Part shown: positions 52,767 to 61,637 of the stretch, in pieces | Numbering within the stretch: the first letter of the stretch is position 1 | Layout: every line of letters starts with the position of its first letter | Source of the DNA: Paenibacillus pasadenensis | GTDB taxonomy: Bacteria; Bacillota; Bacilli; Paenibacillales; Paenibacillaceae | Length of the DNA: 64,000 nucleotides | Assembly: GCF_023715725.1 (NCBI RefSeq) | Contig: NZ_JAMBOT010000002.1 | Location: 434,001-498,000 of the forward strand | Reading direction: 5' to 3' | Notes under the pieces: generated by a model | Told to the model about the DNA's origin: nothing | Databases searched by the model: none | The model's input: the letters and a program-made list of their open reading frames with translations, nothing else | Translations under genes and position numbers: made by a program

Positions 52767-54860
52767 ATGGCAACATTTAATTTTTACTGTGCTGGCGTGT
52801 ATGAGGGCAAGATCCGGTTCACGGACGATAAGGTGCTGCATGCTAAGGTGGACGCGAGACGGCGTACGCAAATGCAGGAGCATGTGCTGGATGAGCGGGC
52901 TAAATACGTTCTTCCGCTCTCCAAAATCCGCGAAGCGCTGCCCCTGTACCGCAAGGCGGAATGGACAGGCGAACGTGTTAACGTCGAAAACGGGGAGACG
53001 TATGACCGCCATCTGACGTACCGGGACGAAAACGGCCGGCAGTCCCAGGTTTGGGCAAAACGCAACGATACCGCTGTGGATATTGTGACGCTTGAGGGCG
53101 AAATTATCGCGTTCCTTTGTCCTAACCGGTACGGGATGGAGCTGATCGTTCAAGAGGGGTTTGAAAAGCTGACTCCGCTCGTCGTTTATGACGATCCAAA
53201 GCTGTCCAAGCCGGAGTACGGCGTGAACGAGCTTGGCACATACCTCATTCCGATGCGTGACGGCGTCAAGCTGGCAACGGATGTTTATTTGCCGGAAGGC
53301 GTTGAACTTGGAACCAAGCTGCCTGCTATTTTGGTGAGAACCTGTTATGACCGGCATCTTCGTAAAGAAAGCTGCTTGCGCTGGGCGAATAAAGGATATG
53401 CCGTTGTAAACCAGGACGTGCGCGGCCGGGCTGATTCCGAAGGGGAGCTTGTTCCGTTTTATTACGAGCGCGAGGACGGAAGCGACACGATTGATTGGAT
53501 CATCGCGCAGGACTGGTCAAACGGCGATGTTGGCATGTGGGGTGCGTCGTATCTGGGATACGTAGTGATGGCGGCTGCTACAAGCGGTCATCCCAATTTA
53601 AAAGCAGTCGTGAATGAAGTGAATGTCGGCTCGCCTTTTGTAGACACGGTGCGCAGAGGCGGCACGGTATGCTCTTGGCCGTTGCTTAGCTGGACGCTGG
53701 CGCAGTCGGTCGGCACGCGAACGAATTTTGACCTATTCGGCGGAATTACGATTGATCCGGTTAAAGCAGTTGATGCGCGCCCGCTCCGTGACATTCCGCA
53801 GCAGATGATCGGCAAAAGCTCCGGCCCGTGGGACCTGTGGAGCCAGCATCCCGAGTATGACGACTACTGGCGCGGCTGTACGCATTCGGAGCGCGCTCAT
53901 CAGATTCAAGCTCCGATGTTCGTTATATCCGGCTGGTATGACGGCGATAGCCCCGGCGTATCGGAAACCTGGCGCCTGCTCACCGAGCATGACGTTCCGA
54001 ACCGCAAAATCTGGCTTGGTCCGTGGGAGCACGGTCCGAACCGGGCCCGCGATCTGCAAGGAACCGCTTTTGGCGCAGACGCTGTTGTGTACGATTACGA
54101 TGTAAACGTGCTGCGCTGGTTCGACCGTTTCCTGAAAGGCTTCAACAATGGCATCGATTACGAGCCGCGCGCCCGTTATTATGTCGTCGGCGAAAATAAA
54201 TGGCGTACCTCCGCGGAGTGGACGCCAGCGGAAGCAGCGGTTAAGCCATTTTATTTGCATAGCGGAGGCCGGGCGAACTCGGCTTTTGGGGACGGTAAGC
54301 TGACAGCGTCAGCTCAGCCTGAGGCCACTCCGGATGTGTACGTTTATAACCCGGCTGATCCCGTCGTTGATGCTGGCGAACGGGTGCCGGAGAACCGGCG
54401 CACAATTGAGCTTCGCCAGGACATGCTTTGTTACACAGGCGAGAAGCTGGCGGATGCTGTCACGGTCGCAGGCGAGCTCGCCGCAGTTCTGTACGCTTCC
54501 AGCTCCGCCGTTGATACCGATTGGGTCGTCTCGCTAAGCGATGTAGACGAAGAAGATAACTCGATTTTGCTTTCCAGTTATATCGTCCGCGCCAAATACC
54601 GCAAAGGCTATGAGAAGCCGAAGCTGCTGACGCCTGGGCAGGTGGAGCGGTTTGATATATTCATGCCGAATATTGCCCATCGTTTCGCAGCGGGGCACCG
54701 GATCCGATTTTCGATTACGTCGTCCAGCAAAATGGTCGCATTCCCGAATTCGAACACGGGTCTTAATCCCTATGACGACCCGGAGCCGATTCCGGCCACG
54801 CAAACCATTCACCACTCCGAGCAGTATCCAAGCCATGTACTTCTGCCTGTGCTTGGTTAA
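52767..54860 (+). CDS. CocE/NonD family hydrolase (X-Pro dipeptidyl-peptidase-like)
   Basis: A 697-residue serine hydrolase. A 150-residue N-terminal extension precedes the X-Pro peptidase S15-type domain: LIPMRDGVKLATDVYLP, the oxyanion region VNQDVRGRADSEG, nucleophile GMWGASYLGY (S261), VISGWYDGDSP and the catalytic His in LGPWEHGPN. A C-terminal jelly-roll follows (AHRFAAGHRIRFSITSS). It hydrolyses acyl esters or amides. Lies 3 nt after the M19 gene, so the three genes are one operon; a terminator follows. Confidence 0.9.
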   Translation: MATFNFYCAGVYEGKIRFTDDKVLHAKVDARRRTQMQEHVLDERAKYVLPLSKIREALPLYRKAEWTGERVNVENGETYDRHLTYRDENGRQSQVWAKRNDTAVDIVTLEGEIIAFLCPNRYGMELIVQEGFEKLTPLVVYDDPKLSKPEYGVNELGTYLIPMRDGVKLATDVYLPEGVELGTKLPAILVRTCYDRHLRKESCLRWANKGYAVVNQDVRGRADSEGELVPFYYEREDGSDTIDWIIAQDWSNGDVGMWGASYLGYVVMAAATSGHPNLKAVVNEVNVGSPFVDTVRRGGTVCSWPLLSWTLAQSVGTRTNFDLFGGITIDPVKAVDARPLRDIPQQMIGKSSGPWDLWSQHPEYDDYWRGCTHSERAHQIQAPMFVISGWYDGDSPGVSETWRLLTEHDVPNRKIWLGPWEHGPNRARDLQGTAFGADAVVYDYDVNVLRWFDRFLKGFNNGIDYEPRARYYVVGENKWRTSAEWTPAEAAVKPFYLHSGGRANSAFGDGKLTASAQPEATPDVYVYNPADPVVDAGERVPENRRTIELRQDMLCYTGEKLADAVTVAGELAAVLYASSSAVDTDWVVSLSDVDEEDNSILLSSYIVRAKYRKGYEKPKLLTPGQVERFDIFMPNIAHRFAAGHRIRFSITSSSKMVAFPNSNTGLNPYDDPEPIPATQTIHHSEQYPSHVLLPVLG

Positions 54861-54872
54861 ACTTTTAGCTTC

Positions 54873-54917
54873 CAGCCGTCTCCTTGAACTTTTCTGAGGA
54901 GACGGCTGTTTTTTTCT
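54873..54917 (+). terminator. Intrinsic terminator of the CocE operon
   Basis: AGCCGTCTCCT pairs with AGGAGACGGCT, followed by GTTTTTTTC. Confidence 0.92.
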
Positions 54918-55023
54918 GCCCGCCGCTGGCAAAATGGATATTTGTACCGGACTGTTACTGAAATTTCGGCCAGATGAATAAATTAAACGGATAATCTACC
55001 AGAATGTTTGAGGGGGCAGGACA

Positions 55024-55707
55024 ATGAAATATTTCATCCTCACAGGAACATCCAGAGGAATGGGCCAAGCGATTGCCGAGCAGCTTATATCTCCCGATCA
55101 TCAATTGTTTTGCATTTCGCGGTCAAAAAATCCGGCGCTGGAAAACGAACTGGTGGAGCAACTGGAGTTCGATCTGCGCCGCACAGAGGAGATCGAATCG
55201 TTAATGGCCCGTATTTTCCAGCGGATCGACGGGTCCCATGTCGAAGGAATCTATTTAATTAACAATGCCGCCGTCATCGCCCCGGCTTCCTTTATTGACC
55301 AAGCTGTGACAGGAGAAATAACCGACAACCTCAACATAAATCTGCTTGCGCCGATTGTTCTGACCTCGTTGTTTATCCGGCACACAAACCGATATTTGAT
55401 CGAGAAACGGATATTGAACGTTTCATCGGCTTCGGCCAACTATCATCTCCCTGGTTTGAGCGTGTATTCAGCGGCCAAAGCGGGACTGGATGTATTCACC
55501 CGATGCGTTGCCCTTGAGCAGCAGCATTTCAGCTCTTCCGTTGCCATTGTTTCCGTATGGCCGGGAATGATTGACACAGGCTTACAGCAGGAAGCGCGGC
55601 AAGCCGCTATTCCAGCTGCGGGCCAGTTCAGAGAAGCGCAGTTGTCTGGATTGCTGAAAACTCCGCAGGAAACGGCGAGGCAAATCATCGAGGTATTATT
55701 GCCCTAA
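55024..55707 (+). CDS. SDR-family reductase (YueD / benzil reductase-like)
   Basis: A 227-residue SDR. It starts MKYFILTGTSRGMGQAIAEQ with the TGxxxGxG loop, has LINNAAVIAP and the Ser-Tyr-Lys set NVSSASANYHLPGL / YSAAKAGLD. The short start and SVWPGMIDTGLQ follow the pattern of Bacillus YueD, an NADPH-dependent benzil reductase related to sepiapterin reductase. The physiological substrate is unknown. RBS GAGGGGG. Its last 12 nt overlap the opposing short reading frame. Confidence 0.85.
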   Translation: MKYFILTGTSRGMGQAIAEQLISPDHQLFCISRSKNPALENELVEQLEFDLRRTEEIESLMARIFQRIDGSHVEGIYLINNAAVIAPASFIDQAVTGEITDNLNINLLAPIVLTSLFIRHTNRYLIEKRILNVSSASANYHLPGLSVYSAAKAGLDVFTRCVALEQQHFSSSVAIVSVWPGMIDTGLQQEARQAAIPAAGQFREAQLSGLLKTPQETARQIIEVLLP

Positions 55708-55977
55708 GGAGACCGACATGGCATAGATCGCCCGCGTAGCGTTGCCTGTAGCGGACGAATAACGGACTTTAAGCGCGTAGCCCGGGCCGAAATTCAGAAT
55801 TACGGCGGATCTCCGATCCACGCGAATATTAGCAAAGACGGTATTTGGAAGTATATTAGCGTCAGCGATATTATGGTCACGAACGGCCAGATTTCCGTCG
55901 GTTTTTAAGTAGATTCGCCAGGCGGAACTACACTGCAAATTGATGATGTTCGGGTTACAAAGCAGTAAATGTCTCAT
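55696..55977 (-). pseudogene. Short beta-rich reading frame, probably an N-terminally broken gene
   Basis: Frame of 93 codons with SSAWRIYLKTDGNLAVRDHN, ILPNTVFANIRVD and LNFGPGYALKVRYSS, a plausible C-terminal beta domain. The start has only a weak site and lies just behind a terminator hairpin. In another frame just upstream of the match, the strand reads SSICSVVPPGEST before a stop, which looks like the missing N-terminal strand, so a frameshift near 55915 is likely. Family not recognised. A genuine short gene cannot be excluded. Confidence 0.35.
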
Positions 55978-55991
55978 TCCGCTTGCAAGGC

Positions 55992-56028
55992 AAAGGTCTG
56001 GCAGGAGCTCAGCTCCCGCCAGACCTTT
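55992..56028 (-). terminator. Intrinsic terminator of TM/beta paralogue A
   Basis: AAAGGTCTGGC-GGGAGCT pairs with AGCTCCT-GCCAGACCTTT on the minus strand, followed by a weak GCCTT tract. 20 nt after the stop codon. Confidence 0.65.
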
Positions 56029-56047
56029 ATCATGTTAAAATACCGAA

Positions 56048-56527
56048 TTATGACTTAATAATTCTGATAGTATTGCTATTTGAATCGAGGACATTAATGA
56101 TTCCGAAATTTGAAACTTTACTGACACTATAGGCCGAGCTACTTGCAAGGATTGATATCCTAAATGTGGCGTTTCCCCATATTCCGCTATCCGATAACAC
56201 GATATAACTAACATCAATGCCAATGTTTGTCCTGTCCGGGCCAACCATTTTCAACGCAGCACTGCTTTTCGGTGCTACAGGTGAAGGAGGGGGAGACAAA
56301 AAAGTGCTTGGTGTCCCATTTGAGTCTGTATTATACCGGATGTAAAAGCTGGAATCATTGTATAAATTAAAACTGTAAATCGCCAAAATTCCGGCTTGGC
56401 CTTCATCCTCTTCCATTCGATAAAGGTATTGGCTGCTCGTTATGATAACGAGCAAGATAAACAAGACTAAAGTCAAAGCCCAATTCGATTTTCCGCCCCA
56501 ACCGCTAATTTTGAGCCATTCTTCCAT
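56048..56527 (-). CDS. TM/beta paralogue A: YjcZ-like helix plus beta-rich domain
   Basis: A 159-residue protein of a family I do not recognise; two paralogues lie at 61031 and 61638. Plan: short N-terminal WLKISGWGG, one membrane helix WALTLVLFILLVIITSS resembling small YjcZ sporulation proteins, an acidic stretch (MEEDEG), then about 110 residues of beta strands starting YSFNLYNDSSFYIRY and ending DSNSNTIRIIKS. The ATG (56527) follows GGGGTGG; a GTG 9 nt earlier is possible. The promoter has a sporulation-type -10. Probably a mother-cell membrane protein with an exposed beta domain. Confidence 0.7.
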   Translation of the reverse strand: MEEWLKISGWGGKSNWALTLVLFILLVIITSSQYLYRMEEDEGQAGILAIYSFNLYNDSSFYIRYNTDSNGTPSTFLSPPPSPVAPKSSAALKMVGPDRTNIGIDVSYIVLSDSGIWGNATFRISILASSSAYSVSKVSNFGIINVLDSNSNTIRIIKS

Positions 56528-56556
56528 TGTGTCCACCCCAAACTACTATAGTAGTA

Positions 56557-56587
56557 CAGAGTATGATGGAGGAAGATAATAAGACAC
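56557..56587 (-). promoter_or_regulatory. Sporulation-type promoter of paralogue A
   Basis: Minus strand: GTGTC (56587-56583), 17 nt, CATACTCTG (56565-56557). The -10 resembles the CATA-type boxes of sigma-K/sigma-E; spacing and -35 are the same as in paralogues B and C. Confidence 0.5.
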
Positions 56588-56782
56588 GGTCATTCAACCA
56601 AAGGGGCTAAACCGGAAGAATCTGATAGCCAATCATCGAAAAATAACATTGAAATTATGAACCAGCAAGTTCTGCGGAAGCGCGGGAAGCCTTGATGTTC
56701 CGCGGTTTAACCGATTAATGTCAGAATGGGAGGATGCGAATTATAGATTGCATATAGGCAAATACAGAGCGGATTCAGCATA

Positions 56783-56798
56783 ATGAAAGCGTTACCTT
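56783..56798 (+). promoter_or_regulatory. cre-like CcpA site upstream of the GH2 gene
   Basis: ATGAAAGCGTTACCTT matches WTGNAARCGNWWWCAW at 14 of 16 positions, 72 nt before the start codon. Confidence 0.5.
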
Positions 56799-56869
56799 TA
56801 CTTCGGGCAGCAGGAAGGAGTAGAAGCAAATTCAGCCGAAATATACTATGTGAACGGAGGGTATGTAAC

Positions 56870-59800
56870 ATGCGAGGATGGTTTAAAAAGGTTGTCGTTG
56901 CGGGATTGCTTATTGTGATGGCGGTTCCGGTGCTTCCTATGAAGACTGAGGCTGCACCTTATGTAAGCCAGAACAATAACCGGGTAGAATGGAACTTTAA
57001 TACGGATTGGCTATTTTTTAATAGCAACGTCCCCAACGGCCAAGCGCCTGATCTGGATGAGAGCGGAGCGGCTCAAGTCAATTTGCCTCACTCCAATTCC
57101 GACATTGAACTGTTCGACGTAACACCGCCGGAATGGCAGACGGTCAACTGGTACCGCAGGCATTTTTCGATCGCAGATACATATGCGGGCCGGCGTGTGT
57201 CCGTAGAGTTCCAGGGAGCCGGACAAATTAACAAAGTGTACGTCAACGGCAAGCTTGCTGGTGAAGGCAGAGGTATTCATACCTCATTCACTGTTGATAT
57301 TACCGACTATATCAAGTTCGGCAATTTTGATAATGTCATCGCCGTGCAGGTAGATAATCAGCCCCACGCAAACACGATGCCGTATCAAGGCGATTTTTAC
57401 TCCTTCGGCGGCATTCACGGCGACGTCAAGCTGCATATGACCGATCCGGTATATGCTGCGCTGCCTTATTATGTAACCACTCCAAACAGCGGCGGCGGCG
57501 TGAACGTGACCGGCTCGGTTAACATCCGCAACGAAAATCCGTCCAGCCGTGACGCGGTCGTTAAAGCTTCCCTTGTGGACGCGACCGGTGAAGTCGTTGC
57601 CGTTTCCGAGCAAACGGTCACAGTAGGCGCACGCGCCGAGACGAGGTTTGATTTTGTTCAGCAAGTCGCAAACCCTCACCTGTGGACGATCGATGATCCG
57701 TATCTGTATAAAATGAAGGTGCAGACCCGTATCGGCTCCTCCTATGTGGACGAGCTGTCGACTAATATTGGCTTGAAGTGGGTTGCCATTACAGGCGACA
57801 GCACAAATAAAACGAGCAAGTTTTTTCTGAACGGCGTTGAAACTAAGCTGATTGGCTACAACAAGCACAATCAGCAGCCGTATCTCGGCAACTCCGGTCC
57901 GAATCGGCTTCAGCGCAAGGACGCTCGGATGCTAAAATTTGAGCTTGGAGCAAACGTAGTCCGCACCTCCCACTACACGACTGATCCGGAATTTTTAGAT
58001 GAGGCGGATAAAATCGGTCTGCTTGTCGAAGAAGAAGCGTTTGGCATGAATACGTTAAACGACGTGCAAAAGCCGTTGTTTGAGCAGTCGCTCAGCTCGA
58101 TGGTGTATCGCGACCGCAACCACGCCAGTATTTTCATGTGGAGCGTGGTGCCGAATGAAACGCTTACGATCGGCCCTTGGCATGCGCAATTAAATGCGAT
58201 GGTCAAAAGCATCGACCCGTCCCGTCCAACCGTTCAGGAAATGGTGCATGGGGATTATGAACAAATAGCTGATGTATACTCGTCACATAACTACGCTCCG
58301 CCAGGACAAGCGGTTAGTCCAAAAAAATTCCCGCACTGGATTGGCGAGTACAACAACTCGCTTGGCTCTTCTTTTGTTGTTCCAGGCGATTCGGAAGGCC
58401 GCAAGCTGAAGCAGCTGCTTGACGATGCAAGCAAATTCCAGACCTTTTACAGCTCGCCGCAAATAGCCGGTCTGCTGCACTGGGAGTCGTTTGGATATAT
58501 TACGCCGCTGGTAAATGATCAATTTGGCAAAAGCGTGAATGAGTACCGGGCGGCAGGCGTAACTGGACCTTATCGGGATGCGCTTAATAAATACTGGCTC
58601 GGCTATTTCTATCAGTCGCAGATGGACCGTTCCGTTGTCGGCGATGTCTTGCATATCGCAAGCGAATGGAAAAAGGATTCCAACAAGAAGGAATTCTACG
58701 TCATCAGCAATGCGGCAACTGTAGAACTGTTTCATAATGGAACCTCGCTCGGCAAAATAGCTCCAAACTATGTTACAAGTTCAAAACAGGGGATGTTTAA
58801 GTTTACGTTGAGTCAAGATTTAGTATGGTCGCCAAGCTCGATACTGGAAGCAAGGTCGTATGACGCAAACGATAATCTGCTCAAAACGGACAAAAGGTTC
58901 GCTTCCACCTATGACGGAGCAGCTTCTCTGAAGCTGAATGCCACGACCGGCAATGAAATTGCTGCTGACGGCTCAGATGTGGCTTGGTTAATTCCCGAGC
59001 TGCTCGACGCGAACGGGCAGCGCGCGTACTATGGCGATGCCAATGTTAGAATCAAGGAGCTGTCCGGTCCGGGAGAGTCCGTTTTCACATCGTCGAGCAG
59101 AAGTGAAACGCTGCAAATGACAGACGGCTTGACCGGATTTTATGTCCAGTCCAAGCTGCGCCAGACAGGTGCGGTTAAGGTCAAAGTTGAAGCCGATCTT
59201 GGCGCAACGGTGAACGATAGCGTATACGGCGCAGGAGCGGGCCAGTTTACATTCGCCGGCAGCGGCTGGACGGTGCAGACGGGCCAAACGGGCCGTTTCA
59301 ATGGTGATGAACATGTTGTGTCTACCGGGGTTGCCGGAGATACTTATGCCGAAATGACGTTTACAGGAACGCAAATCCGCGTTTACGGCACCAAGGCAAG
59401 AAATATGGGTATCGCTACGGTTGAAATTAACGACCAGGCGGCTGGAAGCATTGATTTTTTCAGCAATTACGGAGAAGTTCCAAGCCAACTGGTATACACA
59501 AGTCCTGAAATGGCATATGGCACGCATAAAATTCGCATAAGCTACACGGGCCAAATGCATAGCCGTCCTGATCTGAACGAGCAAGCGGCTACCGGAGCGG
59601 GGATCAACATCGACCGCGTCAAAATTATGGACGGACAGTACGAGCTCGTTTCCAATGAGATTGCACTGAATGCCGTGCCAATGAGCGACACGGTTGTTCC
59701 TAAACCGGCTGCCGGAGCGCCAAAAGCGGAAGTATTCTCTGCTTCCGTTGTGTTTCAGGCTGAGCAGGCGGCGCGTGCAACTGGCGCGGTTGTCGCTTCG

Positions 59801-60952
59801 GCAGAAACAGGCTTTAACGGCACAGGTTATGTTGATATGAAAAATACGCAGGGATATGTGGAATGGACGGTACCGGTAACTCAATCGGGACGTTACCCGC
59901 TGCAATTCCGCTACAAAAATACCGGCGTAGACCGTAAAGCGGATCTCTCGGTTAACGGCAGCGTTGTTGCCGCCAAGCTGTCTTTTATGGAGACAGGCAC
60001 GGCTGGAGCCGGCGATTCTCCTTGGGGAGTTGTAACCACAACGCAATACCTGAAGGCTGGAATTAATAAAATTCGGCTAGCGGCAACTGGAAGCAGCGTC
60101 ACGCATATGGATCAGCTTGAGGTGCTGGGATTGCCGCAGCCGCCATCCGCTCCTTCGCCTCAACAGGTTGTGCTGCAGGCGGAGAACGGAACGTTTAATA
60201 CGAGTGCCAGCGTCAAAAATCTGGGCTCGGGCTGGACAGGCAGCGGTTTTGTCAATTTTAATAACGCCCCGGGTTACGTGCAATGGAACACAACGATTCC
60301 AGCGGCTGGCGATTACTTGATTGATATCGCTTATGCTTACGGCAGCGCTGGCTCAACGACCGCGAAGCTGATCATTGACGGAGCTGCCGTAACTCCGGAC
60401 ATCAGCTTCCCGTCAACAGGGAGCTGGAACGCAGCTTGGGGCAAAGCGCAGGTGACCGTACCGTTAACTGCCGGAGCCCATACGATTAAGCTGGAAACAG
60501 TGGGCAGCTATTACGTGAATCTGGACAGCATCACTGCAACCGAAGTGACGGTACCGCCGACACCTGAGCTGTTTGATGCCGCGCTTCAAGCAGAAACCGC
60601 AGCTCGGTCCGTCGGAACAGTCGGTTCGTTAGGCACGGGCTGGAATGGCACCGGATTTATTAATTTTTCTGGCGGTGAAGGTTACGTAGAATGGACGGCC
60701 GACGTTCCGGAATCCAACTATACGCTTCGTTTCCGTTATGCGAACGGAAGCTCGAACCGTCCGATGAAGCTTCTTATTGACGGCAAGGAAGCCAGCGGCT
60801 CGCTTGCCTTCCCAGGCACGGGCCACTGGAACCAGAACTGGTCGGAAGTGACTTTTACGGCGGACTTGTCCAAAGGCGCGCATAAGATTCGTCTCGTCAC
60901 GACCGGAACCAGCGGAGTCAACCTGGATCAGCTGAGAATCAAGGAGAACTGA
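56870..60952 (+). CDS. Secreted GH2 glycoside hydrolase with C-terminal carbohydrate-binding modules
   Basis: A 1360-residue exported enzyme. Signal peptide (1 to about 28); GH2 sugar-binding, Ig-like and TIM-barrel domains (about 35-600) with acid/base E430 (WSVVPNE) and probable nucleophile E493 (HWIGEYNN); an Ig-like part; a CBM-like sandwich (about 784-925); then three CBM6/35-like repeats (about 961-1088, 1100-1224 and 1235-1360), each with QAE near its start and G-Y-V-x-W. No SLH repeats, so it is released or held by its CBMs. Beta-galactosidase or a related activity is likely. ATG at 56870 with CGGAGGG; the frame is open upstream without support. Confidence 0.9.
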   Translation: MRGWFKKVVVAGLLIVMAVPVLPMKTEAAPYVSQNNNRVEWNFNTDWLFFNSNVPNGQAPDLDESGAAQVNLPHSNSDIELFDVTPPEWQTVNWYRRHFSIADTYAGRRVSVEFQGAGQINKVYVNGKLAGEGRGIHTSFTVDITDYIKFGNFDNVIAVQVDNQPHANTMPYQGDFYSFGGIHGDVKLHMTDPVYAALPYYVTTPNSGGGVNVTGSVNIRNENPSSRDAVVKASLVDATGEVVAVSEQTVTVGARAETRFDFVQQVANPHLWTIDDPYLYKMKVQTRIGSSYVDELSTNIGLKWVAITGDSTNKTSKFFLNGVETKLIGYNKHNQQPYLGNSGPNRLQRKDARMLKFELGANVVRTSHYTTDPEFLDEADKIGLLVEEEAFGMNTLNDVQKPLFEQSLSSMVYRDRNHASIFMWSVVPNETLTIGPWHAQLNAMVKSIDPSRPTVQEMVHGDYEQIADVYSSHNYAPPGQAVSPKKFPHWIGEYNNSLGSSFVVPGDSEGRKLKQLLDDASKFQTFYSSPQIAGLLHWESFGYITPLVNDQFGKSVNEYRAAGVTGPYRDALNKYWLGYFYQSQMDRSVVGDVLHIASEWKKDSNKKEFYVISNAATVELFHNGTSLGKIAPNYVTSSKQGMFKFTLSQDLVWSPSSILEARSYDANDNLLKTDKRFASTYDGAASLKLNATTGNEIAADGSDVAWLIPELLDANGQRAYYGDANVRIKELSGPGESVFTSSSRSETLQMTDGLTGFYVQSKLRQTGAVKVKVEADLGATVNDSVYGAGAGQFTFAGSGWTVQTGQTGRFNGDEHVVSTGVAGDTYAEMTFTGTQIRVYGTKARNMGIATVEINDQAAGSIDFFSNYGEVPSQLVYTSPEMAYGTHKIRISYTGQMHSRPDLNEQAATGAGINIDRVKIMDGQYELVSNEIALNAVPMSDTVVPKPAAGAPKAEVFSASVVFQAEQAARATGAVVASAETGFNGTGYVDMKNTQGYVEWTVPVTQSGRYPLQFRYKNTGVDRKADLSVNGSVVAAKLSFMETGTAGAGDSPWGVVTTTQYLKAGINKIRLAATGSSVTHMDQLEVLGLPQPPSAPSPQQVVLQAENGTFNTSASVKNLGSGWTGSGFVNFNNAPGYVQWNTTIPAAGDYLIDIAYAYGSAGSTTAKLIIDGAAVTPDISFPSTGSWNAAWGKAQVTVPLTAGAHTIKLETVGSYYVNLDSITATEVTVPPTPELFDAALQAETAARSVGTVGSLGTGWNGTGFINFSGGEGYVEWTADVPESNYTLRFRYANGSSNRPMKLLIDGKEASGSLAFPGTGHWNQNWSEVTFTADLSKGAHKIRLVTTGTSGVNLDQLRIKEN

Positions 60953-60966
60953 ATCGTTCCATGGTA

Positions 60967-61010
60967 AAGAAGCTTCCCCGCCTGATAGCAGGGGGGGAGC
61001 TTCTCTTTTG
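60967..61010 (+). terminator. Intrinsic terminator of the GH2 gene
   Basis: AGAAGCTTCCCC pairs with GGGGGAGCTTCT (one bulge) around CGCCTGATAGCAGG, followed by CTTTTG. Confidence 0.8.
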
Positions 61011-61030
61011 CATTTAGAAGGGGGCTATTA

Positions 61031-61504
61031 TTATGCGTTATAAAATTCGATATCGTTGCCCGCGCCGTCTCCTCGGATTGAACCGCTTGCGGAAATGTTG
61101 AGAACGTCATAGCGTATGTTGCCGCCCGATCTTCCGACCTGCATTGTGAATTGAATGGATCCTACTTGAGCGTTGTTCACATTATACGCTCGATAAACAA
61201 CTCTAGCCGTGGATGTTCCGCTTGACGCGCCCTGCATGTACAGCGTTCTTGTGCTTGAAGGAGCCACATTGGGCGGACTGACTACTGTACCTGATAATGT
61301 TTGATAGTAGCGGAGAGCGTAGCTTGAATTATTAATTAAATTAAACCCGTAAGTCGCCGCGATGCCGGATCCTCCATCATCATCATCATCGGATCTAAAT
61401 CCGCAAGCGCTGCTCGTTATGATCACGAGCAAGATAAACAAGACTAGAATTAGAGCTAATTTTGAACCTCCGCAATTGCTGATGCTTAAAGCCTTATCGT
61501 TCAT
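61031..61504 (-). CDS. TM/beta paralogue B: YjcZ-like helix plus beta-rich domain
   Basis: A 157-residue paralogue of the genes at 56048 and 61638. Helix KLALILVLFILLVIITSS, acidic stretch SDDDDDGG, then YGFNLINNSSYALRY and APSSTRTLYMQG, GSIQFTMQV and a final GNDIEFYNA strand. A cysteine after the helix (SSACGF) is not a standard lipobox. Over the helix the DNA is nearly identical to paralogue A, so duplication or gene conversion is recent. ATG has TTGGAGTGATCAGG upstream; paralogue C has almost the same leader. Sporulation-type promoter upstream. Confidence 0.72.
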   Translation of the reverse strand: MNDKALSISNCGGSKLALILVLFILLVIITSSACGFRSDDDDDGGSGIAATYGFNLINNSSYALRYYQTLSGTVVSPPNVAPSSTRTLYMQGASSGTSTARVVYRAYNVNNAQVGSIQFTMQVGRSGGNIRYDVLNISASGSIRGDGAGNDIEFYNA

Positions 61505-61536
61505 CCTGATCACTCCAATAATACTTGTATTTTATA

Positions 61537-61567
61537 TACAGTATGAAAGAAGAAAATAGGATGACAC
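61537..61567 (-). promoter_or_regulatory. Sporulation-type promoter of paralogue B
   Basis: Minus strand: GTGTC (61567-61563), 17 nt, CATACTGTA (61545-61537), an exact CATANNNTA. Nearly identical to the promoter of paralogue C. Confidence 0.55.
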
Positions 61568-61637
61568 GGGTATATATCCTGAACCTATCATCAAATCTAA
61601 GATTGCTAACTTTGATCCCGTTGTTTAACAGAAAGCT

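Larger units (their letters stand above)
56528..56869. other. Intergenic region between paralogue A and the GH2 gene
   Basis: 342 nt between divergent genes. It holds the sporulation-type promoter of paralogue A, a perfect small palindrome CTACTATAGTAG (56544-56555) and a cre-like site close to the GH2 gene. No further gene is visible. Confidence 0.6.

Noticed and set aside
58988..60046. Long open frame antisense to the GH2 gene (about 352 codons)
   Set aside because: Arg/Cys/His-rich shadow of the CBM repeats, without start signals or family similarity.
61031..61504. Paralogue B as a lipoprotein
   Set aside because: The cysteine after the helix (IITSSACGF) lies in a poor lipobox context, and paralogue A has no cysteine there.
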